Counted from the stretch's first letter, positions 41,899 through 50,589 are shown. The stretch is DNA of 51,402 nucleotides from Candidatus Tabaqchalia intestinavium (GCA_904420005.1 CAJFTT010000068.1:1-51402), one strand, 5' to 3'. The notes: generated by a model from the letters alone, not told the origin. Numbers and translations are program-made.

Positions 41899-42483
41899 AT
41901 GAAACCACTACATAACGATCACCGAACGCGCGTGACAAAGCAGCTCATCCGCCGCGCTTTCACCGACCTGCTGGCGCAAAAACCCATCCAGAGCATCACG
42001 ATCAAGGAGCTGTGCGAGCGCGCCGGCATCAACCGCGGCACCTTTTACGCCCACTATACCGACCTGCACGACCTGCTCGGGCAGATGGAGGAGGAGCTGC
42101 TCTCCGGGCTGCAGCAGGCGCTCGCGCCGCTGCTGACGGCCGACGACGAGCACCTCAACCCCGTGGCCATCACGGCGGGGATCTTCCAGTGCCTGCGCGA
42201 CAACAGCGACCTGTGCAGCATCACGTTGGGGCCATACGGCGACAAGAAATTCCTGCTGAAGGTCATCAACATGGGACACCAGCGGTACATGCCCTGCTAT
42301 CAGCAGTGGTTCAAGGGCGCCACCCCGCAGCAGCTGGAATATTTTTACGCCTTCGTGAGCGGCGGCTGCATCGCGCTGCTGCAAAAATGGCTGGCCGAGG
42401 GCATGACCACCCCGCCGGCCGAGATCGCGGAGATGGCGGAAAAGCTGATGCTCTACGGCATTGGTTTTCTCGAGAAAACGTGA
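41899..42483 (+). CDS. TetR/AcrR family transcriptional regulator
   Basis: 194 residues. Residues 8-60 form the TetR DNA-binding domain: RTRVTKQLIRRAFTDLLAQK, ITIKELCERAGINRGTFYAHY. The remaining residues form a helical ligand-binding domain with LRDNSDLCSITLG and FVSGGCIALLQKWLAEG, resembling the TetR_C_7/DhaS-like group of Firmicutes. AGGAGGAAATGTTC positions the ATG at 41899; an ATG two codons earlier is too near the ribosome binding site. The divergent SDR gene and the palindrome between them suggest that is its main target. Confidence 0.9.
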   Translation: MKPLHNDHRTRVTKQLIRRAFTDLLAQKPIQSITIKELCERAGINRGTFYAHYTDLHDLLGQMEEELLSGLQQALAPLLTADDEHLNPVAITAGIFQCLRDNSDLCSITLGPYGDKKFLLKVINMGHQRYMPCYQQWFKGATPQQLEYFYAFVSGGCIALLQKWLAEGMTTPPAEIAEMAEKLMLYGIGFLEKT

Positions 42484-43376
42484 TTTTATGCGCCGGTGCG
42501 CGATTGCAAATTGGATTTTCTGGCCTTTTTTCTACTATTTGTAGAAAAGCGCGGGGAAACGCCGCGCGGCCGCAGGCGCGCGGTTGCGCTTTTCCGGCGG
42601 GCTGTGACGAGCGCCGCCGCCCAACGCGGGCCGCTTCGCCCGATGGGGACTGGAACGCGGGCGAAGCGCTGCGGCCGCCGAGAGCGCCGGATGCGCGGCG
42701 ACGGCCCGGCCGGAACGGGAGATTCCCCGTGCGCGGCCTTTAAGATGCAGTGCGCCGCGCGCTTCGCGGCGACTCGCTGGGTACGGCCGGAGGTCACGCT
42801 TCCTTTCTCGCTCGTCTGGCGCAAAAGCGGCGCTCCCTGTGCACAGCCGGAAGCAGCCGTGCTGCGGCCGCGGGGAAGCGCTGCACAGCGGCAGGCAGCG
42901 CCTGCGATCCGCAGCGGCAAATCTGCCCCTCCCGCCAGGCTGAGGGCCCTGCCGACGGCCGGCAGCAGGGACGGGCGCATGCCCTGAAGAACGCGCGCGC
43001 CGCGACGGCAGCGGCGCTCGGAAGAGCCACGCCCGCGCCGCTGATCCCATACGCCGGGGACTGTGCCGACCCGGCCGTCCTCACCCAGCGGGGCCTGACG
43101 GATTTCGCCCGCGCGCCGGGGGCCGTGCAACGCCGCGGACAGCGCGCCGCCCGTCTGGGGACCATAAGCCCCGCCGCGCCGCGAAGAAAGGCATGCACAG
43201 CACCGCCGCAGCCCGGCCGCCGGGGCGGGTTCCAACCCTGCTTCCCCAAGGCCCGCGACGGGCGACCGCTGCAAAGCGCCCGCATGGGTTCCAATACTGC
43301 GCTTCCAAGGCCCGCATTGGGCGGGGCGCACCCTTCCGATCGATGATCCAATACGGTGATATAGGAGTTTTGCATA
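42484..43376. other. GC-rich spacer upstream of the ECF gene
   Basis: No gene is supported. It contains the imperfect direct repeat listed next. I found no riboswitch that I can recognise in the 250 bases before the ECF S-component start. Confidence 0.45.
43227..43323 (+). repeat. Imperfect direct repeat before the ECF gene
   Basis: A 38-nt unit starting GGGTTCCAA and containing AAGGCCCGC and GGGCG occurs at 43227-43264 and again at 43286-43323 (59-nt offset), roughly 80 percent identical by eye. A third TCCAATAC fragment lies near 43350. It could be a regulatory leader or a simple duplication. Confidence 0.5.
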
Positions 43377-43928
43377 ATGAAGAATACAAATGATTCCCGC
43401 CGGGACGCGGGGCGGCGTGCGGTGCTCGCCGCGATGTTCCTCGCGTTGGCGCTGGTGCTGCCGTTTCTGACCGGGCAGGTGCCGCAGATCGGCAGCGCGC
43501 TGCTGCCCATGCATCTGCCGGTGCTGCTGTGCGGCTTTTTGTACGGCTGGCCCTATGGGCTGGCGGTGGGCGCGCTCGCGCCGGTGCTGCGCAGCGCGCT
43601 GTTCGGCATGCCCCCGATGATGCCGCAGGCGGCGGCGATGGCGTTCGAGCTGGCGGCGTACGGCGTGCTGGCCGCGGTGCTCTACCGCCTGCTGCCCCGC
43701 CGCGCGGGCTGGATCTATGTCTCGCTCCTGGGCGCGATGCTCGGCGGGCGCATCGTCTGGGGCGCTGCGGCGGCGGTGTTTTACCGGCTGGCCGGCCTGC
43801 CCTTCGGCTGGGAAGTTTTCGCAGCGGGCGCGTTCGTCAACGCCATTCCCGGGATCGTGCTGCAGCTGGTGCTGCTGCCCGCGATGCTGCTCGCCCTGCG
43901 CCGCACGAAGCTGCTGCCGCATGAATGA
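43377..43928 (+). CDS. ECF transporter S component
   Basis: 183-residue integral membrane protein with five to six hydrophobic segments. AVLAAMFLALALVLPFLTGQ, then LLPMHLPVLLCGFLYGWPYG, is the typical substrate-binding start of ECF S proteins (a helix with a small-residue face for docking on EcfT, followed by the PMHxPVLL loop). It would capture a vitamin or similar nutrient with high affinity and use a shared EcfA/A'/T module, which is not encoded here. The stop overlaps the kinase start by 8 nt, so its ligand may be the kinase substrate. Start: GGAGTTTTGCATA then ATG at 43377. Confidence 0.85.
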   Translation: MKNTNDSRRDAGRRAVLAAMFLALALVLPFLTGQVPQIGSALLPMHLPVLLCGFLYGWPYGLAVGALAPVLRSALFGMPPMMPQAAAMAFELAAYGVLAAVLYRLLPRRAGWIYVSLLGAMLGGRIVWGAAAAVFYRLAGLPFGWEVFAAGAFVNAIPGIVLQLVLLPAMLLALRRTKLLPHE

Positions 43929-44499
43929 GGCGCGCTTCGCCCCGGTCCTGGCCGCGTTGGAAGCCGCGCGGCGGGACAAGCGGGGCCAGGGCTTCCTGAT
44001 CGCCATCGACGGCGGCAGCGGCGCGGGGAAAAGCACGCTCGCGGCGCTGCTGCGACAGCGCTGCGGCGCGGCCGTGGTGCATATGGACGATTTCTTCCTT
44101 CCGCAGGCGCTGCGCACGCCGGCCCGGCTGGCGGAGGTGGGCGGCTTTTTCGACTATGCGCGCTTCGACGCGGAGGTGACGCGCCCGCTGTCCGCGCCCG
44201 CGCCCCGGCCGTTTGCCTACCGCGTCTATGACTGCGCGACGGGCAGCTTTCGCGGCGAGCGGCGGATCGAGCCGGATGGGCTGGTCGTGGTGGAGGGCGT
44301 CTACAGCCTCTCGCCGCGCATCGCGTTGCGGTATGATCTGTCCATTTTCCTGCGGGTGGCGCCCGACGCGCAGCGGGCGCGGATCCTCCGGCGGGACGGG
44401 CCGGCACAGCTCCGGCGGTACTGCGACGAATGGATCCCGCGCGAGAACGCGTATTTCGCCGCCTGCTCGGTCGAGGACCGCTGCGACATCGTGCTGTGA
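43921..44499 (+). CDS. Uridine kinase-like P-loop kinase
   Basis: 192 residues. Walker A is IDGGSGAGKSTLAALL, followed by VVHMDDFFLPQ (the HMDDF motif of the uridine/pantothenate/ribosylnicotinamide kinase group), FDYARFDAEV, LVVVEGVYSL and a lid region QRARILRR. This fits a small-molecule kinase. The gene overlaps the ECF S component by 8 nt with a weak ribosome binding site, implying translational coupling. A transport-then-phosphorylate (trapping) pair for a nucleoside or vitamin is the likely role. Confidence 0.85.
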   Translation: MNEARFAPVLAALEAARRDKRGQGFLIAIDGGSGAGKSTLAALLRQRCGAAVVHMDDFFLPQALRTPARLAEVGGFFDYARFDAEVTRPLSAPAPRPFAYRVYDCATGSFRGERRIEPDGLVVVEGVYSLSPRIALRYDLSIFLRVAPDAQRARILRRDGPAQLRRYCDEWIPRENAYFAACSVEDRCDIVL

Positions 44500-44707
44500 C
44501 GGCGGCCGCGCCGGCCGGACAGAAAAGTCCCGGGCATCCCGCGATGGGAAAGGGGCGGTGAGATAAGAAATATTTTGAGGGACGACGTATAGCCGCGCGT
44601 CTCTGCATATTGCCAGGCCGCGCCCCCGCAAGGGAACATAAAGTCGAACCGGGGCGCTCGAAAAAAGCAGACGATCGCGGCAGCGCGGGCGCGCAAAAGC
44701 AGAATAG

Positions 44708-44736
44708 AACCACGCGACTATCGCGTGGTTTTCTTG
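44708..44736 (+). terminator. Terminator on the kinase side
   Basis: 10-bp stem AACCACGCGA / complement with a CTA loop, then TTCTTG. Confidence 0.75.
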
Positions 44737-44747
44737 ATACAAAAAGG

Positions 44748-44772
44748 AAAGGACGGCAGAAAGCCGTCCTTT
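44748..44772 (-). terminator. Terminator of the hydrogenase operon
   Basis: 10-bp stem AAAGGACGGC / complement with a 5-nt loop; the minus-strand read runs into CCTTTTTG. It is 31 nt beyond the hydA stop. Confidence 0.88.
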
Positions 44773-44803
44773 CGCAAAATTGTGGCACAGCTTGCCGGAC
44801 CGC

Positions 44804-46543
44804 TCAGAAGCGGCCGCGCTTGACGTAGCTGGTATGCAGCACTTCATGCGCCTTGTGGCTGCCGAATTCGCCGAAATATTCGTCATACAGCCGCTTGATG
44901 GCCGGGGACTCGTGGCTCTTGCGCAGCGGCAGCGCCTTGTCCTCGTCGTACAGCGCCTTGGCGCGGATGGCGCGCAGGTCGGTGAAGTTGCGCACGCTGG
45001 CCGGCTGCAGCGGCTGGCCGCCGCCGTTGACGCAGCCGCCGGGGCAGCACATGATCTCGACGAACTGATAGTCCGCTTCGCCCGCGCGGATCTTGTCCAT
45101 GATGATCTTCGCGTTGGTCAGGCCGCTCGCGACCGCGACCTTGATGGTCAGATCGCCGACCTTGTAGGTCGCTTCCTTGATGCCCTGGGTGCCGCGCACC
45201 TCCTCGAAGTCCACCTTCGTCAGCGGCGCGCCGCCGATCCATTCCGCCGCGGTGCGCAGCGCCGCTTCCATGACGCCGCCCGTCGCGCCGAAAATGGCGC
45301 CCGCGCCGGTCGACTCGCCCATCGGGTCGTCGAAGTCCTCGTCCGGCAGCAGGGCAAAGTTGATGCCCGCGCGCTGGATCATCCGCGCCGCCTCGCGCGT
45401 GGTCAGCACGATGTCGGTATCCGGCACGCCGGCCGCCGACTGATCGTCGCGGCCCGCCTCGAACTTCTTGGCCGTGCAGGGCATGACGCTGACGACCACA
45501 ATGTCATTGGGGTCGAGGTCGTTTTTCTCGGCGTACCAGGTCTTGACGACCGCGCCGAACATCTGCTGCGGGCTCTTGCAGGAGGAGAGATGGTCGCTCT
45601 GATCGGGATAATAATGCTCGCAATACTTGACCCAGCCGGGCGAACAGGAGGTGATCATGGGCAGCACGCCGCCGTTCTGCACGCGCTCGATGAGCTCGTG
45701 CGCCTCCTCCACGATGGTCAGGTCCGCGCCGAGGTCGGTGTCGAACACCTTGTCAAAGCCGAGGCGGCGCAGCGCGGCCACCATCTTGCCTTTGACGTTG
45801 GTGCCGATGGGCAGGCCGAAGCATTCGCCCAGCGTCGCGCGGATGGACGGCGCGGTCTGCACGATGACGTGCTTCTTCGGATCGGCCAGCGCCGCCCAGA
45901 CCTGATCGGTGTCGTCCCGCTCGGTGAGCGCGCCGGTCGGGCAGTTGACGATGCACTGGCCGCAGGAGATGCAGGAAACCTCCGCCAGGTCCTTGTCGAA
46001 CGCGCAGCCGATATGGGTGTCAAACCCGCGGTCGTTCGCGCCGATGACGGCCACGTCCTGCGCCTTGCAGGCCGCGACGCAGCGGCGGCAGAGGATGCAT
46101 TTGTTGTTGTCGCGCACCAGATGCGGCGCGCTGGTGTCCAGCTCGTAATGCGGGTTCGAGCCGGAGAAGGCGTTCTCGTCGTCCACGCCGTATTCGCGGC
46201 ACAGCCGCTGCAGCTCGCAGTCGCCGCTGCGCGAGCAGGAGAGACATTTCTTCTCATGCGTGGAGAGGATCAGCTGCAGCGTCATGCGGCGGGAACGCTG
46301 GATGGCGGGGGAATTGGTGGTGATCTCCATGCCCTCGCTGACCGGATAGACGCAGGCCGTCACCAGGCTGCGCGCGCCCTTGACCTCGACGACGCAGATG
46401 CGGCAGGCGCCGATCTCGTTGAGATCTTTGAGATAGCACAGCGTGGGGATCTCGACGCCGATGTACCGCGCGGCTTCCAGAATCGTGGAGCCGGCGGGGA
46501 CGGAAACCTCCATGCCGTTGATTTTGACGTTTAACATATCCAT
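44804..46543 (-). CDS. hydA: [FeFe] hydrogenase catalytic subunit
   Basis: 579 residues. An N-terminal [2Fe-2S] domain (about 1-75: CYLKDLNEIGACRICVVEV) is followed by a His-Cys-type [4Fe-4S] region (about 78-120, HEKKCLSCSRSGDCELQ), a two-[4Fe-4S] ferredoxin domain (about 140-215, CILCRRCVAACK and CISCGQCIVNCP), then the H-cluster domain with L1 TSCSPGW, L2 MPCTAKKFE and L3 EIMCCPGGCVNGGGQP. It reversibly reduces protons to H2. With HydB and HydC it fits the trimeric bifurcating type that couples ferredoxin and NADH. Start ATG 46543 with AAGGAG 11 nt upstream. The maturases HydE, HydF and HydG are not in the window. Confidence 0.96.
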   Translation of the reverse strand: MDMLNVKINGMEVSVPAGSTILEAARYIGVEIPTLCYLKDLNEIGACRICVVEVKGARSLVTACVYPVSEGMEITTNSPAIQRSRRMTLQLILSTHEKKCLSCSRSGDCELQRLCREYGVDDENAFSGSNPHYELDTSAPHLVRDNNKCILCRRCVAACKAQDVAVIGANDRGFDTHIGCAFDKDLAEVSCISCGQCIVNCPTGALTERDDTDQVWAALADPKKHVIVQTAPSIRATLGECFGLPIGTNVKGKMVAALRRLGFDKVFDTDLGADLTIVEEAHELIERVQNGGVLPMITSCSPGWVKYCEHYYPDQSDHLSSCKSPQQMFGAVVKTWYAEKNDLDPNDIVVVSVMPCTAKKFEAGRDDQSAAGVPDTDIVLTTREAARMIQRAGINFALLPDEDFDDPMGESTGAGAIFGATGGVMEAALRTAAEWIGGAPLTKVDFEEVRGTQGIKEATYKVGDLTIKVAVASGLTNAKIIMDKIRAGEADYQFVEIMCCPGGCVNGGGQPLQPASVRNFTDLRAIRAKALYDEDKALPLRKSHESPAIKRLYDEYFGEFGSHKAHEVLHTSYVKRGRF

Positions 46544-46558
46544 GCTTCGTATCGCTCC

Positions 46559-48346
46559 TTATTTCTTGGAAATGGCGCCGAACTTACATTTCGTCTGGCA
46601 GACGCCGCACTTGATGCACTTGTCCTGATCGATGGTATGCGCCGCGCGCAGCTCGCCGGAGATGGCGCCGGCCGGGCAGTTCTTCGCGCAGATGGTGCAG
46701 CCCTTGCACTTGTCCGCGTCGATGACGTATTTCAGCAGGCTCTTGCACACGCCGGCCGGGCAGGTCTTGTCGACCACGTGGGCGACGTACTCATCCCGGA
46801 AATACCGCAGCGTGGACAGCACCGGGTTGGGGGCCGTCTGGCCGAGGCCGCACAGGGAGTTGGATTTGATGTACAGGCACAGCTGCTCCATCTTGTCCAG
46901 ATCCTCCAGCGTGCCCTGGCCCTTGGTGATCTTGTCGAGCATTTCGTAGAGGCGCTTGGTGCCCACGCGGCAGGGCGTACATTTGCCGCAGGACTCGTCG
47001 ACGGTGAATTCCAGGAAGAATTTCGCGATGTCGACCATGCAGTTGTCCTCGTCCATGACGATCAGGCCGCCGGACCCCATCATCGAGCCGATGGAGATCA
47101 GGCTGTCGTAATCGATGGGCGTGTCGATGAGGCTGGCCGGGATGCAGCCGCCGGAGGGGCCGCCGGTCTGCGCGGCCTTGAATTTCTTGCCGCCCGGCAC
47201 GCCGCCGCCGATCTCCTCGACGATCTCGCGCAGCGTGGTGCCCATCGGGATCTCGACCAGGCCGGTGTTATGGATCTTGCCGCCCAGGGCGAACACCTTC
47301 GTGCCCTTGGATTTCTCGGTGCCCATGGAGGCGAACCAGTCCGCGCCCTTGACGATGATCTGCGGGATGTTGGCATAGGTCTCGACGTTATTGAGGATCG
47401 TGGGCTTGCCGAACAGGCCCTCCTTGGCCGGATACGGCGGGCGGGGCCGCGGCTCGCCGCGCTTGCCCTCGATGGAGGTCATCAGCGCCGTCTCCTCGCC
47501 GCACACGAAAGCCCCCGCGCCGAGGCGCAGGTCCAGGTCGAAGTCAAAGCCGCTGTCGAAGATGTTCTTGCCCAGCAGGCCGTATTCGCGCGCCTGGCCG
47601 ATGGCGATCTCCAGGCGCTTGATGGCGATGGGGTATTCCGCGCGCACGTAGATATAGCCCTGCGTCGCGCCGATGGCATAGCCCGCGATGGCCATCGCCT
47701 CGATGACGGCGTGCGGGTCGCCCTCCAGGATGGAGCGGTCCATGAACGCGCCGGGGTCGCCCTCGTCGGCGTTGCAGCAGACATATTTCTGATCCGCGTC
47801 GTTCTGGTACGCCAGCTGCCACTTCAGGCCCGTCGAGAAGCCGCCGCCGCCGCGCCCGCGCAGGCCGGACGCCTTGATCTCGTTGATGACGTCGATAGGC
47901 TGCATCTCGGTGAGCACCTTGCCCAGCGCTTCGTAGCCGCCGGTGGCGATGTATTCGTCGATGACCTCCGGGTTGATGACGCCGCAGTTGTGCAGCGCGA
48001 CGCGATGCTGCTTCTTATAGAAATTGGTCTCCGCAAGGCTGCTGATCTGATCGTCGGCGACGGTCTCCTTATACAGCAGGCGCTTGACGATGCGGCCCTT
48101 GAGCAGGTGCTCGGTGACGATCTCCTCGACGTCCTCGGGCTTGACCATGCTGTAAAAGCTGCCTTCCGGATACACGATGACGACCGGGCCGAGCGCGCAC
48201 AGGCCGAAGCAGCCGGTACGCACGACCTTCACTTCCTCCGCGAGGCCCGCGGCCTGGATCTCTTCCTCGAACGCCTTGAGGATCTTATCGCTGCCGGAGG
48301 AGGTGCATCCCGTTCCTCCGCAGACCAGAACGTGTGAACGAATCAT
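46559..48346 (-). CDS. hydB: Electron-bifurcating hydrogenase, NuoF-like subunit
   Basis: 595 residues. The N-terminal thioredoxin-like [2Fe-2S] domain carries CGGTGC and RTGCFGLC. The NuoF core (about 120-430) has SGLRGRGGGGFSTGLKW for NADH/FMN, NADEGDPGAFMDR and CGEETALMTSIEG. A [4Fe-4S] site is CGKCTPCRVGT, and the C-terminus has two more clusters (CKGCTICAKNCP and CIKCGVCQTKC). The flavin is the site of electron confurcation or bifurcation between NADH and ferredoxin. It lies 15 nt upstream of hydA and 28 nt downstream of the small 2Fe-2S gene. Confidence 0.96.
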   Translation of the reverse strand: MIRSHVLVCGGTGCTSSGSDKILKAFEEEIQAAGLAEEVKVVRTGCFGLCALGPVVIVYPEGSFYSMVKPEDVEEIVTEHLLKGRIVKRLLYKETVADDQISSLAETNFYKKQHRVALHNCGVINPEVIDEYIATGGYEALGKVLTEMQPIDVINEIKASGLRGRGGGGFSTGLKWQLAYQNDADQKYVCCNADEGDPGAFMDRSILEGDPHAVIEAMAIAGYAIGATQGYIYVRAEYPIAIKRLEIAIGQAREYGLLGKNIFDSGFDFDLDLRLGAGAFVCGEETALMTSIEGKRGEPRPRPPYPAKEGLFGKPTILNNVETYANIPQIIVKGADWFASMGTEKSKGTKVFALGGKIHNTGLVEIPMGTTLREIVEEIGGGVPGGKKFKAAQTGGPSGGCIPASLIDTPIDYDSLISIGSMMGSGGLIVMDEDNCMVDIAKFFLEFTVDESCGKCTPCRVGTKRLYEMLDKITKGQGTLEDLDKMEQLCLYIKSNSLCGLGQTAPNPVLSTLRYFRDEYVAHVVDKTCPAGVCKSLLKYVIDADKCKGCTICAKNCPAGAISGELRAAHTIDQDKCIKCGVCQTKCKFGAISKK

Positions 48347-48374
48347 AGTATCTTTCCTTTCTCCTTTGCTCTCT

Positions 48375-48746
48375 TCACTTCGCGGCGGCGCCGATGGTGA
48401 ATTCGGTCACGACGTTGCCGTTGACCAGATGGTCGTTGACGATGCGCGGCACCATCTCCGGATGCACCTTGACGTAGGTGACCTTCTCCTTGCCCGGCTC
48501 CATGATCTCCACCACCGGCTCATACTGGCAGATGCCGATGCAGCCGGTCTGCGTCACGGTGACGTTGGCGAGGTTGCGCTTCGCGACCTCCTCCACGAAG
48601 GCCGAAAGCACCGGGCGCGCGCCCGCCGCGATGCCGCAGGTCGCCATGCCGACGACGACGCGCACGCCGCCCTCGTTCTCCTCCCTGAGGTTCATGCTCG
48701 CCTTTGCCTTCTCCCGAATTGCCGCAAGTTCCGCCAAGCTCTTCAT
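48375..48746 (-). CDS. Thioredoxin-like [2Fe-2S] ferredoxin
   Basis: 123 residues. After a helical N-terminus the protein shows GMATCGIAAGA, then QTGCIGICQYEPVVEI, a four-Cys thioredoxin-like [2Fe-2S] site like the N-terminal domain of HydB. Such small proteins are regular members of bifurcating hydrogenase operons and may shuttle electrons or serve as an additional subunit. GGAGGGTAATGAT precedes the ATG at 48746. It lies between the HATPase gene and hydB. Confidence 0.88.
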   Translation of the reverse strand: MKSLAELAAIREKAKASMNLREENEGGVRVVVGMATCGIAAGARPVLSAFVEEVAKRNLANVTVTQTGCIGICQYEPVVEIMEPGKEKVTYVKVHPEMVPRIVNDHLVNGNVVTEFTIGAAAK

Positions 48747-48808
48747 ATCATTACCCTCCGTATTATCAGATTCAAAAATAACAGATTCAAACCGCATCGC
48801 GGCGCGTT

Positions 48809-49339
48809 TCACGCCTCGCCCTCCAGCTCCTGGCGCATCCAGACGAGCACCGCCGGGTCGGACAGCGGGACGTCGCCGCCCAGCGCCTCGCGCACCTGCC
48901 GGGTGTCGAATTCATAGGGCGCGCGCCCCGGCGCCGTGTGCCGGTAAACAAAGTCGATGTCCGGCGCGCCCTGCACCAGCGTCACGAGGGTCTCGGCGAG
49001 GTCCCCCAGCGGCATGCAGTCGATGCTGCTGCGGTCAAACACCGCCTCGGTCTCGGTGCCCCTGCCCGGCGCGGACCGGATGGAGAACCGCCCGCCGGTC
49101 AGCTCGGCCGCCATCTTGAAAAACGGCACGCCCAGCCCGACCTTGCGCGTCTTGCGCGTGGTGAAGAAGGGGTCGGTCACGGCGCGCACCTGCTCCTGCG
49201 TCATGCCGCAGCCGTCGTCGCGGATGCGGATGGTGAGCAGCGCGCCGTCCTCCTCCAGCTCGATCGTGACGAGCTTCGCGCCCGCGCGCACCGAATTCAT
49301 CGCGATGTCCAGGACGTGCAGCGACAGCTCCGGCAGCAT
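48809..49339 (-). CDS. GHKL-type ATP-binding protein of the hydrogenase operon
   Basis: 176 residues. Residues 1-105 form a HATPase_c domain: N-box LHVLDIAMNSVRAGA, G1-box IRDDGCGM, a TTRKTRKVGLGVPFF lid and G2-like APGRGTETEAVF. There is no histidine-kinase dimerisation domain, so it resembles anti-sigma or stand-alone regulatory ATPases. The C-terminal 70 residues are unassigned. Its ATG shares its A with the hydC stop (TGATG), so it is translated with hydC. Such genes recur in clostridial hyd operons, but their function is unproven. Confidence 0.85.
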   Translation of the reverse strand: MLPELSLHVLDIAMNSVRAGAKLVTIELEEDGALLTIRIRDDGCGMTQEQVRAVTDPFFTTRKTRKVGLGVPFFKMAAELTGGRFSIRSAPGRGTETEAVFDRSSIDCMPLGDLAETLVTLVQGAPDIDFVYRHTAPGRAPYEFDTRQVREALGGDVPLSDPAVLVWMRQELEGEA

Positions 49340-49839
49340 CAGGCCTGCTTATATTTGGCGAGGATGCCCGGCACGTCGTCCGGCACCAGCCGGCCGTACA
49401 CCTCGTCGTTGATCATCATGACGGGCGCGAGGCCGCACGCGCCGATGCACCGGCAGGCCTCCAGCGAGAACACGCCGTCCGGCGTGATCTCCTCCGCCTC
49501 GATCCCCAGCTCTTCGCTGATCTTCTTGAGAATGTCGCCCGCGCCCTTGACGTAGCACGCGGTGCCCAGACATACCGACACCTTGTACTCGCCCTTGGGG
49601 TTGAGGGAGAACTGGCCGTAGAAGGTCGACACGCCGTAGACCTCCTCGAGCGACAGATCCATCTCGTCGGCGATGATCTGCTGCACCTCGATGGGCAGAT
49701 AGCCATAGATCTCCTGCGCCTTCTGCAGCACGGCCATCAATTCGGAGCGGCTGCGGTGATGCGCCTCGATGACCTCGCGCAGCGCCTGCTCCTGCTCTGC
49801 GGTCCCACGGAACGGAACCGATGTTTTCACTTTTTTCAT
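49339..49839 (-). CDS. hydC: Electron-bifurcating hydrogenase, NuoE-like subunit
   Basis: 166 residues. The N-terminal helical bundle (LMAVLQKAQEIYGYLPIEVQ, EVYGVSTFYGQF) and the thioredoxin-like [2Fe-2S] domain (VCLGTACYVKGAG and CRCIGACGLAPVMMIND) match NuoE/HydC. It passes electrons from the NADH site. First gene of the operon, with GCAGGAGGATAAGCA before the ATG at 49839. The probable promoter is about 290 nt upstream, so the leader is long. Confidence 0.95.
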   Translation of the reverse strand: MKKVKTSVPFRGTAEQEQALREVIEAHHRSRSELMAVLQKAQEIYGYLPIEVQQIIADEMDLSLEEVYGVSTFYGQFSLNPKGEYKVSVCLGTACYVKGAGDILKKISEELGIEAEEITPDGVFSLEACRCIGACGLAPVMMINDEVYGRLVPDDVPGILAKYKQA

Positions 49840-49883
49840 TGCTTATCCTCCTGCGTTTCGATTGGAATGCAAAATCATGCTTT

Positions 49884-49898
49884 CCGTGGACAAAGGGA
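49884..49898 (+). repeat. Dispersed short repeat, partial copy D
   Basis: CCGTGGACAAAGGGA matches the core of the repeat seen at 62-85, 9320-9342 and 10865-10887. Only the core is conserved, so this one is less certain. Confidence 0.35.
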
Positions 49899-50131
49899 CT
49901 CCGATCCCGGGCCCGGGCGTTTCCTCCGGCCGCGCGCCCGCTCCGTTCCCACCCGGAGGGGGCCGCGCCGTCCGCCCGCGCGGCGCGCCGGCAGACAAGA
50001 AAGCCGGGGCTGCCTTGAGCCGCAGGGCGGAGGACCCGCGCCTGCCCGCGGCGAACGCACCGGCAACGCCCGTGCCCCGCCCCGTCCGGCGTGCTGCCTC
50101 TTATCCGCGGAAGGTAACCCGAAACGAGTCT

Positions 50132-50159
50132 ATTATAGCAGATATTTCTAACTTCTGAA
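50132..50159 (-). promoter_or_regulatory. Putative promoter of the hydrogenase operon
   Basis: Minus-strand TTCAGA, a 16-nt spacer and a perfect TATAAT, in an AT-rich patch. Confidence 0.5.
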
Positions 50160-50295
50160 AGGGATTTTTGATATTTTTTTGTAAGTTTTTATGGAAAAGA
50201 ACCCAGTTTCCGCCGGAAAAATTCACGCGCGCCCCGCTTGCCGCAGGGAAGATATTCGCGCTCGCCCCCAGGCGCCGCCCACGCCCGCGCTGCGG

Positions 50296-50351
50296 CCGCC
50301 GGATATGCCGCGCCTTCCCACGCCGGTGGGCCGCCGCGGCATATCCGGCGG
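50296..50351. repeat. 17-bp inverted repeat with nested hairpin
   Basis: Arms CCGCCGGATATGCCGCG and complement surround a 22-nt loop that itself holds CCCAC/GTGGG. It lies 30 nt before the tRNA-Ala -35 box. On the plus strand AAAATCTGCGTTTTTT follows, so it might terminate upstream transcription. Confidence 0.6.
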
Positions 50352-50380
50352 GAAAATCTGCGTTTTTTCAATAAAAAGGC

Positions 50381-50409
50381 TTGCATTTTGCCGCGCAGTG
50401 TGATAAGAT
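50381..50409 (+). promoter_or_regulatory. Promoter of tRNA-Ala
   Basis: TTGCAT, a 17-nt spacer and TAAGAT, 31 nt before the mature tRNA 5' end. Confidence 0.65.
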
Positions 50410-50440
50410 AATGTGCGCGGTACCATTCCGCGTCGCATCT

Positions 50441-50516
<76 letters not shown>

Positions 50517-50589
50517 AACAGGTATTGGACGAACATCTACTTTTTCGCAGGCGGCTTCGCCGTGAAATGTTTAATCTGATACCAAACAG

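Larger units (their letters stand above)
44500..44803. other. Convergent spacer with two terminators
   Basis: It separates the kinase gene from the hydrogenase operon. Two hairpins, one for each strand, are listed separately. No gene is present. Confidence 0.6.
49840..50440. other. Divergent region between hydC and tRNA-Ala
   Basis: It contains the hyd promoter, a long GC-rich leader, repeat copy D, a 17-bp hairpin and the tRNA promoter. No gene is supported. Confidence 0.5.

Noticed and set aside
43100-43376. Riboswitch before the ECF S component
   Set aside because: No conserved aptamer core that I recognise (TPP, FMN, cobalamin, folate or preQ1) could be found; only a direct repeat is visible.
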